Shown here: positions 28,488-37,881 of the stretch, piece after piece
How the letters are laid out: each line of letters starts with the position of its first letter
Numbering within the stretch: the first letter of the stretch is position 1
From: Rufibacter sp. DG15C
Lineage (GTDB): Bacteria > Bacteroidota > Bacteroidia > Cytophagales > Hymenobacteraceae
Reading direction: 5' to 3'
Assembly (NCBI RefSeq): GCF_001577755.1
Contig: NZ_CP010776.1
Coordinates: 3,658,001 to 3,722,000, forward strand
DNA: 64,000 nt
Program-made: the position numbers and the translations under genes
The notes under the pieces: generated by a model
What the model was told of the DNA's origin: nothing
What the model saw: only the letters and a program-made list of their open reading frames with translations
The model's database searches: none

Positions 28488-29021
28488 ATGACAGCACCAC
28501 CCGAAAGAGAAGTTTGGCAGCGCGGCGCCCTGCCCGGCGTACCCTCGCTCCTGCAACCGGTAGCCCATGCCCTGCTGCAAGCCGAGGAGGAGATCAACAA
28601 AGAGATGAGAACCTTCCCGGAGAACCTACTGTGGGAACGGCTGGGTGGGGTGGCCTCTGTTGGTTTTCATTTACAGCACCTCACGGGCGTCTTGGACAGG
28701 CTCTTCACCTATGCCCAAGCACATCCCTTATCTGAGGCGCAATTACATAACTTGAGCCTGGAAGGAAAAGAGAATCCTGACATAACCGTAACAATACTGA
28801 TAGAGACCTTTCACAAACAGGTAGAAAAGTCGATCGCTCAATTGAAGGCTACGGAGGAAGCTACCCTCTTAGAAGCTCGTGGAATTGGGCGCGCCCAAAT
28901 TCCCACCACCGTCATTGGCTTATATGTACACGCGGCAGAACATACCATGCGCCATGTTGGTCAATTGCTCGTCACGGCCAGAATCTTGAAGAGCGTCTCT
29001 AGCGCTAATTCCGTAGATTAA
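28488..29021 (+). CDS. DinB-family protein
   Basis: 177 residues, four-helix DinB/YfiT type. The putative metal-binding His residues are at GFHLQHL (about 65-68) and HAAEHTMRHVGQL (about 145-155). Family members are metal-dependent enzymes, several of them thiol S-transferases; the substrate here is unknown. Single gene. Confidence 0.8.
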   Translation: MTAPPEREVWQRGALPGVPSLLQPVAHALLQAEEEINKEMRTFPENLLWERLGGVASVGFHLQHLTGVLDRLFTYAQAHPLSEAQLHNLSLEGKENPDITVTILIETFHKQVEKSIAQLKATEEATLLEARGIGRAQIPTTVIGLYVHAAEHTMRHVGQLLVTARILKSVSSANSVD

Positions 29022-29028
29022 GCAGTAT

Positions 29029-29067
29029 CCGTTTTTAGCCTAATTCTTGGAAAATAGCCCAAAAACG
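29029..29067. repeat. Palindromic repeat, first of a pair
   Basis: CCGTTTTTAGCCT / TAGCCCAAAAACG directly after the DinB-like gene. A separate hairpin and a second repeat follow before the convergent peptidase. Confidence 0.75.
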
Positions 29068-29084
29068 AATTTGTAGGAAAAGAA

Positions 29085-29114
29085 AAAGCGCTTGAGAAAT
29101 CTCTCAAGCGCTTT
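29085..29114. terminator. Hairpin between two repeats
   Basis: AAAGCGCTTGAGA pairs with TCTCAAGCGCTTT around a short loop, flanked by A on the left. Probably a bidirectional terminator unrelated to the repeat core. Confidence 0.7.
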
Positions 29115-29155
29115 CCTGTTTTTAAGCTGTTTCCTGAAAATCAGGCCAAAAACGG
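29115..29155. repeat. Palindromic repeat, second of a pair
   Basis: CCTGTTTTTAAGCTG / CAGGCCAAAAACGG, ending one base before the stop of the minus-strand peptidase gene. Three hairpins in 130 bases separate these convergent genes. Confidence 0.75.
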
Positions 29156-29156
29156 C

Positions 29157-31298
29157 TTAGTTGTAATGCGGCAACAGATTGTAGGTATTGCCATATTCCA
29201 GCATCTGCTGCGTAAAGTTGGTTGGGTAGGTAAGGATCACGTCTACAATCTTACCGTCCTTCACCACAGGCGTCAGCTTAGGCTGGATGAAACCAGCATA
29301 CGGTGCAATGTTCAGCTTGGCGTAGCGTTGCAACACTTCCTTGTGCAGAGTCTGGTCCACTTTCACGCCGTAGGTTTCTATGAGGTTCTTAGCGGCGTTG
29401 AAGTCTCCCTCAGAGGTGATGCGCTGCGTCTCTCTCAACAACTGACCAAACAAGCCTCTCAGCTTCTGGTAGTCGTTGATCTTGAAATACGTTTTCCCGT
29501 CTTTGGTCACACGCTCAATCACGTTGTCTTTCTTGCCTTTCTCATATGCCCAGGCAGCCACCATCTGGCGATTGCGCATGTGCGCCTCTTCCACAGTCTC
29601 ACCTAAAGCCAAACGGGACAGCTGCGTCATCAAACCGCTTCTAATGTAGCCATCGTATTCGGCCTTGCCCACTTCCAGGGAAGGCATTACGCCTATCTCC
29701 ACCAGCTTAGGGTCCATCACGTAATACAAAGCCACTAAGTCGGCGCGGCCTTCTTCAAGGGTGCTAGCGTAGCTTTTCAAAGTCTCTTTTGGTGTGCCCA
29801 CCCCGGCGTTGATCTGCCCAGAGGCGTGCCCAATCACTTCGTGCATGTCGGTGTGCAAGTCACTGGCCAGGGACGAGTACTTTTTAGAGCGCTCAATTTC
29901 CTCAGGGCTGTAGGCGAACTCCGTCAAAACGCTTCCGCCGGTGTTGGCGGCCTCGTTGTAGGCCTTCACAATGTTGCCTAGGTTCACAGATTTTGAGCCG
30001 TGTTCTTTTCTGATCCAGTTGGCATTGGGCAGGTTGATCCCGATAGGCGTGGCTGGCGCGGCATCTCCGCCTTCAACTACCGTAGTAATTACTTTAGCGG
30101 TAATACCTACTACGTTTTTCTTCTTATGCTGTGGCAGCAATGGCGAGTTGTCCTCAAACCACTGAGCCTGGTCACCGATGGCCTTGATGCGCTTAGTAGC
30201 CTCCAGGTCCTTGAAAGACACTACAGACTCATAGGCGGCTTTAATGCCCAATGGGTCACCGTACACCTCAATAAAACCGTTCACCACGTCAGTGTTGGAG
30301 TTCACGTCTTTCACCCAGGCAATGTTGTACTCATCAAAAATGCGTAAGTCACCCGTCTTGTAATACTCCACCAATTTTTGAAGAGCCAGCCGTTGCTGGT
30401 CGTTTTCGGCCACTGGAATGGCTTTCTCTAACCAGAATACAATCCGCTTGATGGCGCCGTCATACATGCCGCCCACTTTCCAGACTTTCTCCACTACCTT
30501 GCCATTCTCTTTCATGAGTTTGGAGTTAAGGCCGTAGGAAATGGGACGAGGATCTTTCTTGTCTGTAATCTTGGCGTAGTAGTCTTCCACCTCTTTGGTA
30601 GTAACGCCTTCATAATAATTACCCGCCGAGGTCTTCACCAAGTCCTGCCCTGCCACTTGGTTTACCCGCTTCGCGGCAATGGTAGGGTCAAACATCACTG
30701 GCGTGATCCAGGCAATGAACGCATCTACCGACTCCCCTTTTTGCAAAGGAAGTTCGCTGGCTGGTAATTTCTTGATGGATTCGGCTAAGTAAGCCTTGCT
30801 GAACTCCGGCAAGAATTTGTTGGTAGAGTAATGGTGATGGATACCGTTAGAGAACCACACGCGCTTGGTGTATTCCATGAACTTCTCCCAGTCTGGCGAA
30901 GTAGACTTGTCGCGCTTGTTTTCTACTATGGCGTCAAGCGTGCGACGGATGCGCAGGTTGTGCTTGAAATTCTGATCATAAATGATGTCACGTCCCGACA
31001 GCGCTGCTTCATATAGGTAATACAGTAGCTCTTTTTGCTGCGTGCTCAACTGCTCAAAACCAGGAACGCGGTAGCGCAGAATGCGCAAATCGGCGAACTG
31101 GTCCATCACGTACTGGAAATCGTCTTCCAGCACCTGCGGCGGCGACGTTTGCGTCACAGACACCACTTCCTTCTGCGGGCTGCTCTCTGCGGTGGCTACA
31201 TTGGCGGCGGCAGGAGAAGTGCTTGTATTTTTCGCGCAGCTTCCTAACAGCAAGGATGCCATCAAGAACGCTGACACATGGGAGGTATTCTTTTTCAT
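29157..31298 (-). CDS. Dipeptidyl-peptidase III-like lipoprotein (family M49)
   Basis: 713 residues. A lipoprotein signal peptide with lipobox LLGSC (Cys21), then the M49 zinc site HEVIGH near residue 485 and the third ligand in EEGRADL near 515. M49 enzymes remove dipeptides from peptide N-termini. Export as a lipoprotein suggests it works in the periplasm or at the surface on imported peptides. Bacteroidota relatives have often been given wrong names in databases. Confidence 0.88.
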   Translation of the reverse strand: MKKNTSHVSAFLMASLLLGSCAKNTSTSPAAANVATAESSPQKEVVSVTQTSPPQVLEDDFQYVMDQFADLRILRYRVPGFEQLSTQQKELLYYLYEAALSGRDIIYDQNFKHNLRIRRTLDAIVENKRDKSTSPDWEKFMEYTKRVWFSNGIHHHYSTNKFLPEFSKAYLAESIKKLPASELPLQKGESVDAFIAWITPVMFDPTIAAKRVNQVAGQDLVKTSAGNYYEGVTTKEVEDYYAKITDKKDPRPISYGLNSKLMKENGKVVEKVWKVGGMYDGAIKRIVFWLEKAIPVAENDQQRLALQKLVEYYKTGDLRIFDEYNIAWVKDVNSNTDVVNGFIEVYGDPLGIKAAYESVVSFKDLEATKRIKAIGDQAQWFEDNSPLLPQHKKKNVVGITAKVITTVVEGGDAAPATPIGINLPNANWIRKEHGSKSVNLGNIVKAYNEAANTGGSVLTEFAYSPEEIERSKKYSSLASDLHTDMHEVIGHASGQINAGVGTPKETLKSYASTLEEGRADLVALYYVMDPKLVEIGVMPSLEVGKAEYDGYIRSGLMTQLSRLALGETVEEAHMRNRQMVAAWAYEKGKKDNVIERVTKDGKTYFKINDYQKLRGLFGQLLRETQRITSEGDFNAAKNLIETYGVKVDQTLHKEVLQRYAKLNIAPYAGFIQPKLTPVVKDGKIVDVILTYPTNFTQQMLEYGNTYNLLPHYN

Positions 31299-31429
31299 AG
31301 AGTATGATATGAATGGTTGGTTAAAGATACTTAATTCACACTACAGCATCAAAAACCAAACCGGGATTGTCTGCTTGACTTTTTAGCTCCTGAATGAGTA
31401 CCTTAGAAGGCAAACCACCATCCTAACCC

Positions 31430-31900
31430 ATGGACTCCATCCACCATCTTTTAGACGAGTACGCCGAAAGCCACCGCCACCACACCAACAAAACCATTCA
31501 TTGGATCTGCGTGCCGGCCATCATGATTAGTTTAATAGGTTTGCTCTGGTCTATTCCGGTGCCCACGGTGTTTTATGAATTGCCTTTTCCCATGAACTGG
31601 GGAGTGCTTTTTGTGCTGGCCGCCATGATGTATTATATAGCACTCTCACCCAGTCTGGCCTTGGGAATGGTGCTGGTGAGCTTCTTCTTTCTGTGGGTGG
31701 TTTATCAATTAGAGAAACAAAGTTCCTTGCCATTGTGGGGCATTAGTTTGGCGATATTTGTGCTTGCCTGGATAGGCCAGTTCATAGGCCACAAGATTGA
31801 AGGCAAGAAGCCCTCCTTCTTAAAAGACCTCCAGTTCTTATTAATTGGCCCGGTGTGGCTTTTGAGTTTTATCTATCAGAAACTGGGCATTAAGTTCTAA
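31430..31900 (+). CDS. Mpo1-like DUF962 membrane protein
   Basis: 156 residues with four hydrophobic segments. The family signature is clear: ESHRHHTNKTIHWICVP at the start and WIGQFIGHKIEGKKPSFLKD near 117-136. Yeast Mpo1 is an iron-dependent 2-hydroxy fatty acid dioxygenase; the conserved His residues are kept here. Function in bacteria is inferred from that relative. Confidence 0.85.
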   Translation: MDSIHHLLDEYAESHRHHTNKTIHWICVPAIMISLIGLLWSIPVPTVFYELPFPMNWGVLFVLAAMMYYIALSPSLALGMVLVSFFFLWVVYQLEKQSSLPLWGISLAIFVLAWIGQFIGHKIEGKKPSFLKDLQFLLIGPVWLLSFIYQKLGIKF

Positions 31901-31936
31901 TTTCTCGTTCCTGATTTTCTCACCTTATTTTGTCAT

Positions 31937-31974
31937 AAAAGAGAAAGGCCGCAGTAATGGGGCCTTTCTCTTTT
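31937..31974. terminator. Hairpin after the DUF962 gene
   Basis: AAAAGAGAAAGGCC pairs with GGCCTTTCTCTTTT. A and T tails on both sides make it bidirectional. Confidence 0.8.
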
Positions 31975-31975
31975 A

Positions 31976-32014
31976 CCGTTTTTAGCCTGATTTCTGGAAA
32001 ACGGGCCAAAAACG
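31976..32014. repeat. Palindromic repeat
   Basis: CCGTTTTTAGCCTG / CGGGCCAAAAACG, directly next to the preceding hairpin and ten bases from the stop of the ABC permease. Confidence 0.75.
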
Positions 32015-32023
32015 AACTTACTA

Positions 32024-34576
32024 CTAAACGTCTGACCTCAGCACTTCCAGCGGCGGCTTGCTTACCACGGCTTTGCTGTTGAACAAGCCAATGAGCACCG
32101 TGAGCAAAGAGATGGACCCGAAGATGACCAGGATGGGAAGCACCGGCGGTGTGAACACCGTCTCAAATTGGAATTTGGCCAGGGCCCAGCTTCCCAGCAG
32201 GGACAGTACCACGCCCGTGCCTGCCGCCAAAGCCCCTAAGAAGAAATACTCTAAGGCCGTGATGAGCAGGATCTGTTTCCGGCTGGCGCCCAGCGTACGC
32301 AACAGGACGCTCTCTTGCATGCGTTGGTACTTACTAATGAGCACCGAGGCAATCAACACCACCAGCCCTGTAATGATACTGAACGCTCCCATGAACCTGA
32401 TCACAAACCCGATCTTGTCAAACAGCTCGTCCATCACGCTCAGTATCAAGCCCAGGTCAATGATGGACAAGTTAGGAAACTGCTGCACCACCTCGCGCTG
32501 GAACATGGCCGAGGCCTGGTTGTTAGGCACCCTTGTCATGAGGACATGAAACTGCGGCGCGGCCTCCAGCACCCCCGCGGGGAACACTACCCTGAAGTTG
32601 GTCTGCACCCGGTTCCAGTCCACCTTGCGCAGACTGCCCACCCACGCCGGTATCAAGGCGCCTTGCACGTTGAACACCATTTTATCGCCTACATTAACTT
32701 TGATGCGCTCTGCGTAGCCTTCCTCCAAAGACACAAACACCGAGTCATTGGCCGCGGCCACGGTGCCTTTCCAAGCGCCTAGCATCAGCTTTTCTGAGGA
32801 GGTGAGCGAATCCCTGAACGTGGCTCGCAACTCGCGCTGGAAAGCCCTCGGCGAAATCCCCAGCGTGGAGTCCTTCTGCACGTCTGCCGCCGTCTGTCCA
32901 TTAATTTCCTCTATGCGCATGGTCACGATGGGCACTTGCTGTAGGAGGGGCAGTTGGTGTTGTCTGGCCATTTGGTTCACTGCCTCACGCTGGTTGGTCT
33001 GGATGTCAAAGAGCACCATGTTGGGCTGGTTCTCGCTCGCCGACAAGGTGATTCTGTTGAGCAAGATGCTCTGCACAAAATAAAGCGTGCAGATAAACGC
33101 AGTACCCAAGCCGATGGAGACAATGAGGATGAGGGTCTGGTTGTTGGGCCTGTACAAATTGGCCAGGCCCTGGCGCCAGAGGTAGCTCCAGGAACTGGGG
33201 AAGAACCGGCGCACCAGCCACATGAGGACCCAAGCCATGCCCGTCAAAATCAAAAACGCCAACAACACACCGCCTGTAAAGTAAACCGTCTCCAATAGCG
33301 TGTTCATTTGCAGATAGGCAAACCCGAAGATGAACAACATAATCAGACCGTACACAGCCCACTTGAGCGGGTCTTTGAACAGGCTGGTTTCCTCATAAGA
33401 CAAGCGTAAAGTGTTTAGCGGCGAAATGTTCCTCACCGACACCAGAGGCAGCAAGGCGAACAACAACGAAATGAGCAAGCCAAGTAGCACGCCCTGCCCA
33501 ATGGCTAACCAGGAAATGCGCACCGAAATATCAATGGGCAGAAAGTCCTGCAGCACGGCGGGCAAGGTTTGTTGCACCAGCGTCCCCAAGGCCGCGCCAA
33601 TCACAGAACCCAACAACCCGATGCCCAATATCTGGAACACATAAATGAGGAACGCCTGCGCAGAACTCACCCCCAGGCAACGCAGCACGGCAATGGTGGA
33701 GAGCTTCTCCCGGATGTACACATGAATGGCGCTGGCCACCCCAATGCTGCCCAGTAGCAAGGCAATGAACCCAACTAGGGCCAGAAAATCGGTGAGGTCT
33801 TCAAAGGAGCGGCCAGTCTCCTCGCGCTGGGTGTCAATGGTCTCCACCTCCAGTCCCTCCTCTTCCAGGCGCGGTTCCAACTGTTTGAACAGTTTGGCCA
33901 TGTCGGTGGTGGGGCCGTATTTGTAATAGAACTCATAATTGATTCGGCTGCCACGCTTGGCTAATTTGGTCTGCTCCAGGTAACGCAAGGGAATGTAGAC
34001 CACCGGCGCAACCGATGCCGAGATGCCCGTCTGCCCCGGCGCCTTCTCCAAAATTCCGGCGATGGCAAAAGTCACTTCGCCCACCTTGATGGAATCTCCT
34101 ACCCGGGCGTTGAACTGCAGCATCAAAGTTTTGTCTACCAGTGCTTGTTTTCCCTCCTTAAAGGTTCTACCGGCCGCCGCAGGCGTGGTTTCTATTTTGC
34201 CATAATAAGGAAAATCACCTTCCAGCGCCCTAATCTGCACCAGCCTGGTCCCCTGGCTTTTCTGGAACAGCACCATGGAGACAAAATTCTGCTCCCGGGC
34301 CTGCTCCTCGCCCAAGGAATCCAGCAATGGTTGAATCTTGGGGCTCACGGCGCGGTTGCTGGAGATGACTAGATCAGCTCCGATGAGTTCCTTGGCCTGC
34401 TGGTCAATGTCATACTTGAGGTTATCCCCGAAGGAGAAGATGGCCACCAGCGCCGCAATGCCCAATATGATGGAAGAGATGAACAGGAAGAGCCTAGACC
34501 GGTTCCGACGGCTGTCTCTCCAAGCCATCTTCATAAGCCAAGGTAGGTTGAGTTTCGATTTTTGGATGCCAGACAT
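32024..34576 (-). CDS. ybbP: ABC transporter permease, YbbP/FtsX type
   Basis: 850 residues. It has the YbbP layout: an N-terminal helix, a large periplasmic MacB-like domain, three helices with the FtsX signature (IREKLSTIAVLRCLGVSSAQ), a second set of helices, another periplasmic domain and three final helices (LLRTLGASRKQILLI). It pairs with the YbbA-like ATPase gene upstream. The tesA gene just beyond matches the E. coli tesA-ybbA-ybbP arrangement. Substrate is uncertain; lipid-linked cargo is suspected. Confidence 0.88.
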   Translation of the reverse strand: MSGIQKSKLNLPWLMKMAWRDSRRNRSRLFLFISSIILGIAALVAIFSFGDNLKYDIDQQAKELIGADLVISSNRAVSPKIQPLLDSLGEEQAREQNFVSMVLFQKSQGTRLVQIRALEGDFPYYGKIETTPAAAGRTFKEGKQALVDKTLMLQFNARVGDSIKVGEVTFAIAGILEKAPGQTGISASVAPVVYIPLRYLEQTKLAKRGSRINYEFYYKYGPTTDMAKLFKQLEPRLEEEGLEVETIDTQREETGRSFEDLTDFLALVGFIALLLGSIGVASAIHVYIREKLSTIAVLRCLGVSSAQAFLIYVFQILGIGLLGSVIGAALGTLVQQTLPAVLQDFLPIDISVRISWLAIGQGVLLGLLISLLFALLPLVSVRNISPLNTLRLSYEETSLFKDPLKWAVYGLIMLFIFGFAYLQMNTLLETVYFTGGVLLAFLILTGMAWVLMWLVRRFFPSSWSYLWRQGLANLYRPNNQTLILIVSIGLGTAFICTLYFVQSILLNRITLSASENQPNMVLFDIQTNQREAVNQMARQHQLPLLQQVPIVTMRIEEINGQTAADVQKDSTLGISPRAFQRELRATFRDSLTSSEKLMLGAWKGTVAAANDSVFVSLEEGYAERIKVNVGDKMVFNVQGALIPAWVGSLRKVDWNRVQTNFRVVFPAGVLEAAPQFHVLMTRVPNNQASAMFQREVVQQFPNLSIIDLGLILSVMDELFDKIGFVIRFMGAFSIITGLVVLIASVLISKYQRMQESVLLRTLGASRKQILLITALEYFFLGALAAGTGVVLSLLGSWALAKFQFETVFTPPVLPILVIFGSISLLTVLIGLFNSKAVVSKPPLEVLRSDV

Positions 34577-34640
34577 TAGAGGCTTTTGTTAAACAGAAGC
34601 ACAAGGCTGAAAACAGTCATTGTGCAGGTTTTCGGTTGAT

Positions 34641-34678
34641 CGTTTTTGGCTTGTTTTCCAGAATCCAGACTAAAAACG
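34641..34678. repeat. Palindromic repeat inside the ybbA-ybbP pair
   Basis: CGTTTTTGGCTTG / CAGACTAAAAACG in the 140-base gap between two co-directional genes of one transporter. Here it cannot serve as an end-of-operon signal unless the pair is separately or partly transcribed. Confidence 0.75.
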
Positions 34679-34716
34679 GGTTTATCGTTTTTAATTACTT
34701 TTGCAGCAATAGGGGC

Positions 34717-35412
34717 TCAGCCGCCAAATTGGCCCACCATCTCATCAGAGACCAGATGGCCGCCTTTCACTTTGATGATGCGCTGGGTTTTGGCAGCTAG
34801 GTCAAGATCATGGGTGACTAAGATGAGCGTGGTGCCGGCCTCGCGGTTCAGGTCAAAGATGAGCTTGACAACTTTCTCGCTGGTCTCGGCGTCCAGGTTG
34901 CCGGTGGGCTCATCGGCGAACAAGATCTTGGGCTGGTTGGAAAAGGCCCTCGCCAATGACACCCGCTGCTGCTCTCCCCCAGACAGTTGGGCGGGGTAAT
35001 GGTGGTGCCGGTCGCTGAGGCCCACTTTCTCCAGTAAGTCCAGCGCCCGGGCCTTTATGTTTTTTTCGCCGCGCAATTCCAGCGGCACCATCACATTCTC
35101 CAAGGCCGTGAGCGTGGGCAGCAATTGAAAGTTCTGGAAGATGAACCCCACGTTCTGGTTTCTTACCTGTGCGCGCTGGTCCTCAGAAAGGCCGTCCAAG
35201 GCGATGCCGTTGAGCTCCACTAACCCGGTGCTGGACCGGTCCAAACCGGCGCAGAGGCCCAGCAAGGTGGTCTTCCCGCTCCCCGATGGGCCTACAATGG
35301 CCACCGTGGAGCCGCCCTCTACCTGAAAGTTGACGTCGTCCAGCACCGTGAGGGTCTTGCCGGCGCTTTGGTAGGTCTTGCTTAGGTTTTCAATTTTTAG
35401 TATGGTCTTCAC
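34717..35412 (-). CDS. ybbA: ABC transporter ATPase, YbbA/LolD type
   Basis: 231 residues. Walker A GPSGSGKTT, Q-loop QNFQLLPTLTALENV, signature LSGGEQQR, Walker B ILFADEPTGNLD and the switch His (VTHD) are all intact. Together with the YbbP-like permease it should form an efflux or extraction complex of the MacB/LolD class. Divergent from tesA. Confidence 0.9.
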   Translation of the reverse strand: MKTILKIENLSKTYQSAGKTLTVLDDVNFQVEGGSTVAIVGPSGSGKTTLLGLCAGLDRSSTGLVELNGIALDGLSEDQRAQVRNQNVGFIFQNFQLLPTLTALENVMVPLELRGEKNIKARALDLLEKVGLSDRHHHYPAQLSGGEQQRVSLARAFSNQPKILFADEPTGNLDAETSEKVVKLIFDLNREAGTTLILVTHDLDLAAKTQRIIKVKGGHLVSDEMVGQFGG

Positions 35413-35559
35413 TGGTAATGGATTAACAGGATGGGAAACAGTCGGGATCTGAAATTAGGTCTGGCAGGCAAACTTAATGTTCCAATCCTAAGTACTAAAA
35501 CCTCAAACCCAAGCGGTATGTTTTCTGTTACCTTAGGGCAGAGATTCTAATTAAACGCT

Positions 35560-36237
35560 ATGTTACATAAAAACGTGTTCTTTCTGGGCATGCTCCTCCT
35601 GGCCTTGACGGGTTGCTCACAGAAAAATGAAGAACAAGCCACCCAAAAAAACACTGCCATGAAAGAGACTACCCCCGCGCCCACCAGAACCAAAAACATC
35701 CTTTTCTTTGGGAACAGTTTAACGGCGGGGTATGGGCTTTCTCCAGCAGAGGCCTTCCCGGCACTCATTCAGCAGAAAATTGATTCCCTGGGCTTACCCT
35801 ACAAAGCCATCAACGCGGGGCTCAGCGGCGAAACTACGGCCGGGGGCAAGAGCCGCATAGACTGGTTACTGCGCCAGCAGGTGGACATTTTCGTATTGGA
35901 ATTGGGCGCCAACGACGGCTTGCGTGGAATCCATCCAGAAGAAAGCTCCAAGAACCTGCAAGCCATTGTGGACAAGGTGAAAACCAAATACCCAGAGGCC
36001 AAACTCATGATGCTGGGCATGGAGGTACCACCTAACATGGGCGATGCCTACGCCAGTCAATTCAGGGTCATTTTTAGAGAGGTGGCCACTAAAAACAACA
36101 TGACCTTGGTGCCTTTTCTATTAGAAGGCGTTGCGGGTATAAGGTCATTAAACCAAGGAGACGGTATCCATCCAACCGCCGCTGGGCAAAAGATTCTGGC
36201 AGAAAACGTCTGGCAAGAGTTGAAAGGAATGTTGTAG
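35560..36237 (+). CDS. tesA: SGNH-hydrolase lipoprotein, TesA-like
   Basis: 225 residues. Lipobox LTGC (Cys19) and a linker, then SGNH blocks: GNSLTAGYG (block I), GLSGETTAGG (block II), LGANDGLRG (block III) and DGIHPTAAG (block V, with Asp and His). TesA enzymes are thioesterases/arylesterases/lysophospholipases in the periplasm. Divergent arrangement with ybbA-ybbP is conserved in distant bacteria and suggests a shared lipid role. Block I has GNS where GDS is usual, a common variant. Confidence 0.9.
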   Translation: MLHKNVFFLGMLLLALTGCSQKNEEQATQKNTAMKETTPAPTRTKNILFFGNSLTAGYGLSPAEAFPALIQQKIDSLGLPYKAINAGLSGETTAGGKSRIDWLLRQQVDIFVLELGANDGLRGIHPEESSKNLQAIVDKVKTKYPEAKLMMLGMEVPPNMGDAYASQFRVIFREVATKNNMTLVPFLLEGVAGIRSLNQGDGIHPTAAGQKILAENVWQELKGML

Positions 36238-36372
36238 GAATTGAATCCTTTCAAGCTATATAATATTTCATGAAAACTTGTGGGAATGGTAGTTTAAAAT
36301 AGATGCCTAAATCGGCTTTGCCGGGTATGACAATAAAACCAACTAGGACCATTGACTTTAAAGGCAATATGA

Positions 36373-36416
36373 AAGCGTTTTTGGCCTGTTTCCAGAAATA
36401 CAGACCAAAAACGCTT
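36373..36416. repeat. Palindromic repeat
   Basis: AAGCGTTTTTGGCCTG / CAGACCAAAAACGCTT, in the 300-base gap between tesA and the co-directional YhcH gene. The rest of the gap shows no gene. Confidence 0.8.
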
Positions 36417-36541
36417 CTTGGTTTTGAGCTTCGCAAAATTACCTGCAACTTACTTTCTCATTTTGTTTACCCAGTTTTGGTTTCTCTGCGCAAGATTACA
36501 GGCTTTTTCTCTTATCTCTGCTCCTTAACTTTGATATTCCT

Positions 36542-36991
36542 ATGGTTTTAGATCACCTCCACAATGCTGACCGGTATACTGCCCTTCACCCTTTGTTTGA
36601 GCAAGCTTTTCAGTTCTTGCGAGAGGCAGATGTGTTGAATCTTCCTACCGGAAATCTGGAGCTAAAAGGCCAGGAGTTGTTTGCCCTTATCTCTGAGGAC
36701 ATTGGCGTTCCTCAAAATCAAGCTAGATTAGAGGCGCACCTAAAATACATTGACATCCAGTACGTGGTAAAAGGCGCTGACCGCATGGGTTGGAAATACC
36801 TGACAGAATGCAGCGCAGCCTCAGAACCGTATGTAGCCGAAAAAGACATTGCCTTTTATCCGGACAAGACCAACACCTGGCTAGATGTTCCTGCGGGTTC
36901 CTTCACCATTTTCTTCCCCACAGACGCACACGCGCCCATGGCCACCACCGAATTAGTCAGAAAGATTGTCTTAAAAATAGCAGTCCAATAG
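36542..36991 (+). CDS. YhcH/YjgK/YiaL-family protein
   Basis: 149 residues. Cupin-like family with the signature ARLEAHLKYIDIQYVVKG (about 61-78) and metal-binding His and Glu residues. Members are linked to sugar metabolism (EbgC is a beta-galactosidase subunit), but the reaction is unsettled. No sugar genes are adjacent. Confidence 0.87.
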   Translation: MVLDHLHNADRYTALHPLFEQAFQFLREADVLNLPTGNLELKGQELFALISEDIGVPQNQARLEAHLKYIDIQYVVKGADRMGWKYLTECSAASEPYVAEKDIAFYPDKTNTWLDVPAGSFTIFFPTDAHAPMATTELVRKIVLKIAVQ

Positions 36992-37022
36992 TACTCTAAT
37001 TCACACACCTATACAGACTAGC

Positions 37023-37229
37023 ATGAAAAGAAACACTCACATTCTTATGAGTCTTTTACTGGCTGCCACCCTCACTGCTACAGCTTGTGAGCAGAAAGGA
37101 AGCATTGAGAAAACCGGAAACACTACCACCGAGGACATAGTAGAGGGCGCCGATGGAAGTTTGGATTCCCTAAATTCTGCCGCAGATTCTACGAATACTA
37201 TCTTCTCAGATACTCTCACCACCCAATAA
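37023..37229 (+). CDS. Small lipoprotein
   Basis: 68 residues: a signal peptide with lipobox ATAC (Cys22), then a short, polar, Ser/Thr/Asp-rich tail without recognisable domain. Starts 31 bases after the YhcH-like gene and could be in the same operon. Function unknown. Confidence 0.6.
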   Translation: MKRNTHILMSLLLAATLTATACEQKGSIEKTGNTTTEDIVEGADGSLDSLNSAADSTNTIFSDTLTTQ

Positions 37230-37265
37230 CACCCACCTTTCCTGTTGTAAGACAGCTCCTTGTGT

Positions 37266-37748
37266 ATGGCCATCCAGTTCAGAAACCTTGAAGAAAAAGA
37301 CAATCAGCCCCTCGCCCATCTCATCCGCCAGGTGTTCAGGGAGTTTAAGATTGACCGACCCGGCACCGTCTACACAGACCCCACCACCGATAACCTATAT
37401 GGCTTGTTCCAAATACCAGGAAGCGCGTATCTGGTGGCTGAGGAAGAAGGCGCCTTACTAGGGGGTTGTGGCGTCTACCCCACAGCGGGTTTGCCCCCAG
37501 GCTACGCTGAGCTGGTGAAGTTTTACCTTGCCGCCCCTGCCAGAGGAAAAGGCATTGGCTATGAACTTTTGCAGCAGAACATTGAATTGGCCAAAAGTCT
37601 TGGCTACACGCACCTTTACCTAGAGTCCTTTCCAGAACTGGCCAAGGCAGTGAGCATGTATGAAAAAGCAGGGTTTGTTTCCATCGCGCAGGTCATGGGA
37701 AACTCGGGTCATTTTGCTTGTAACATCTGGATGGTGAAAGAGCTGTGA
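37266..37748 (+). CDS. GNAT-family N-acetyltransferase
   Basis: 160 residues from the ATG at 37266. The acetyl-CoA-binding motif A reads LAAPARGKGIGYELL (about 96-110), followed by YLESFPELAKAVSMYEKAGF. The substrate is unknown. It closes a run of three co-directional small genes. Confidence 0.87.
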   Translation: MAIQFRNLEEKDNQPLAHLIRQVFREFKIDRPGTVYTDPTTDNLYGLFQIPGSAYLVAEEEGALLGGCGVYPTAGLPPGYAELVKFYLAAPARGKGIGYELLQQNIELAKSLGYTHLYLESFPELAKAVSMYEKAGFVSIAQVMGNSGHFACNIWMVKEL

Positions 37749-37881
37749 AAATTTCCTCCCTGCCACTCAGTGTATATGGGAGCAGCCCCCTATCGTCCAA
37801 CTATCTTAAACAACATTAGATTAAGGAATGCTATTAACTTTCAAAGGAAAGACCATTATTAGATTTTTCAATTACTTCTTT

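Noticed and set aside
29166-29606. 146-codon plus-strand ORF opposite the M49 peptidase
   Set aside because: Antisense shadow of a clear gene, with no domain; the same applies to other long opposite-strand ORFs, for example at 32315-32782 and 56246-56722.
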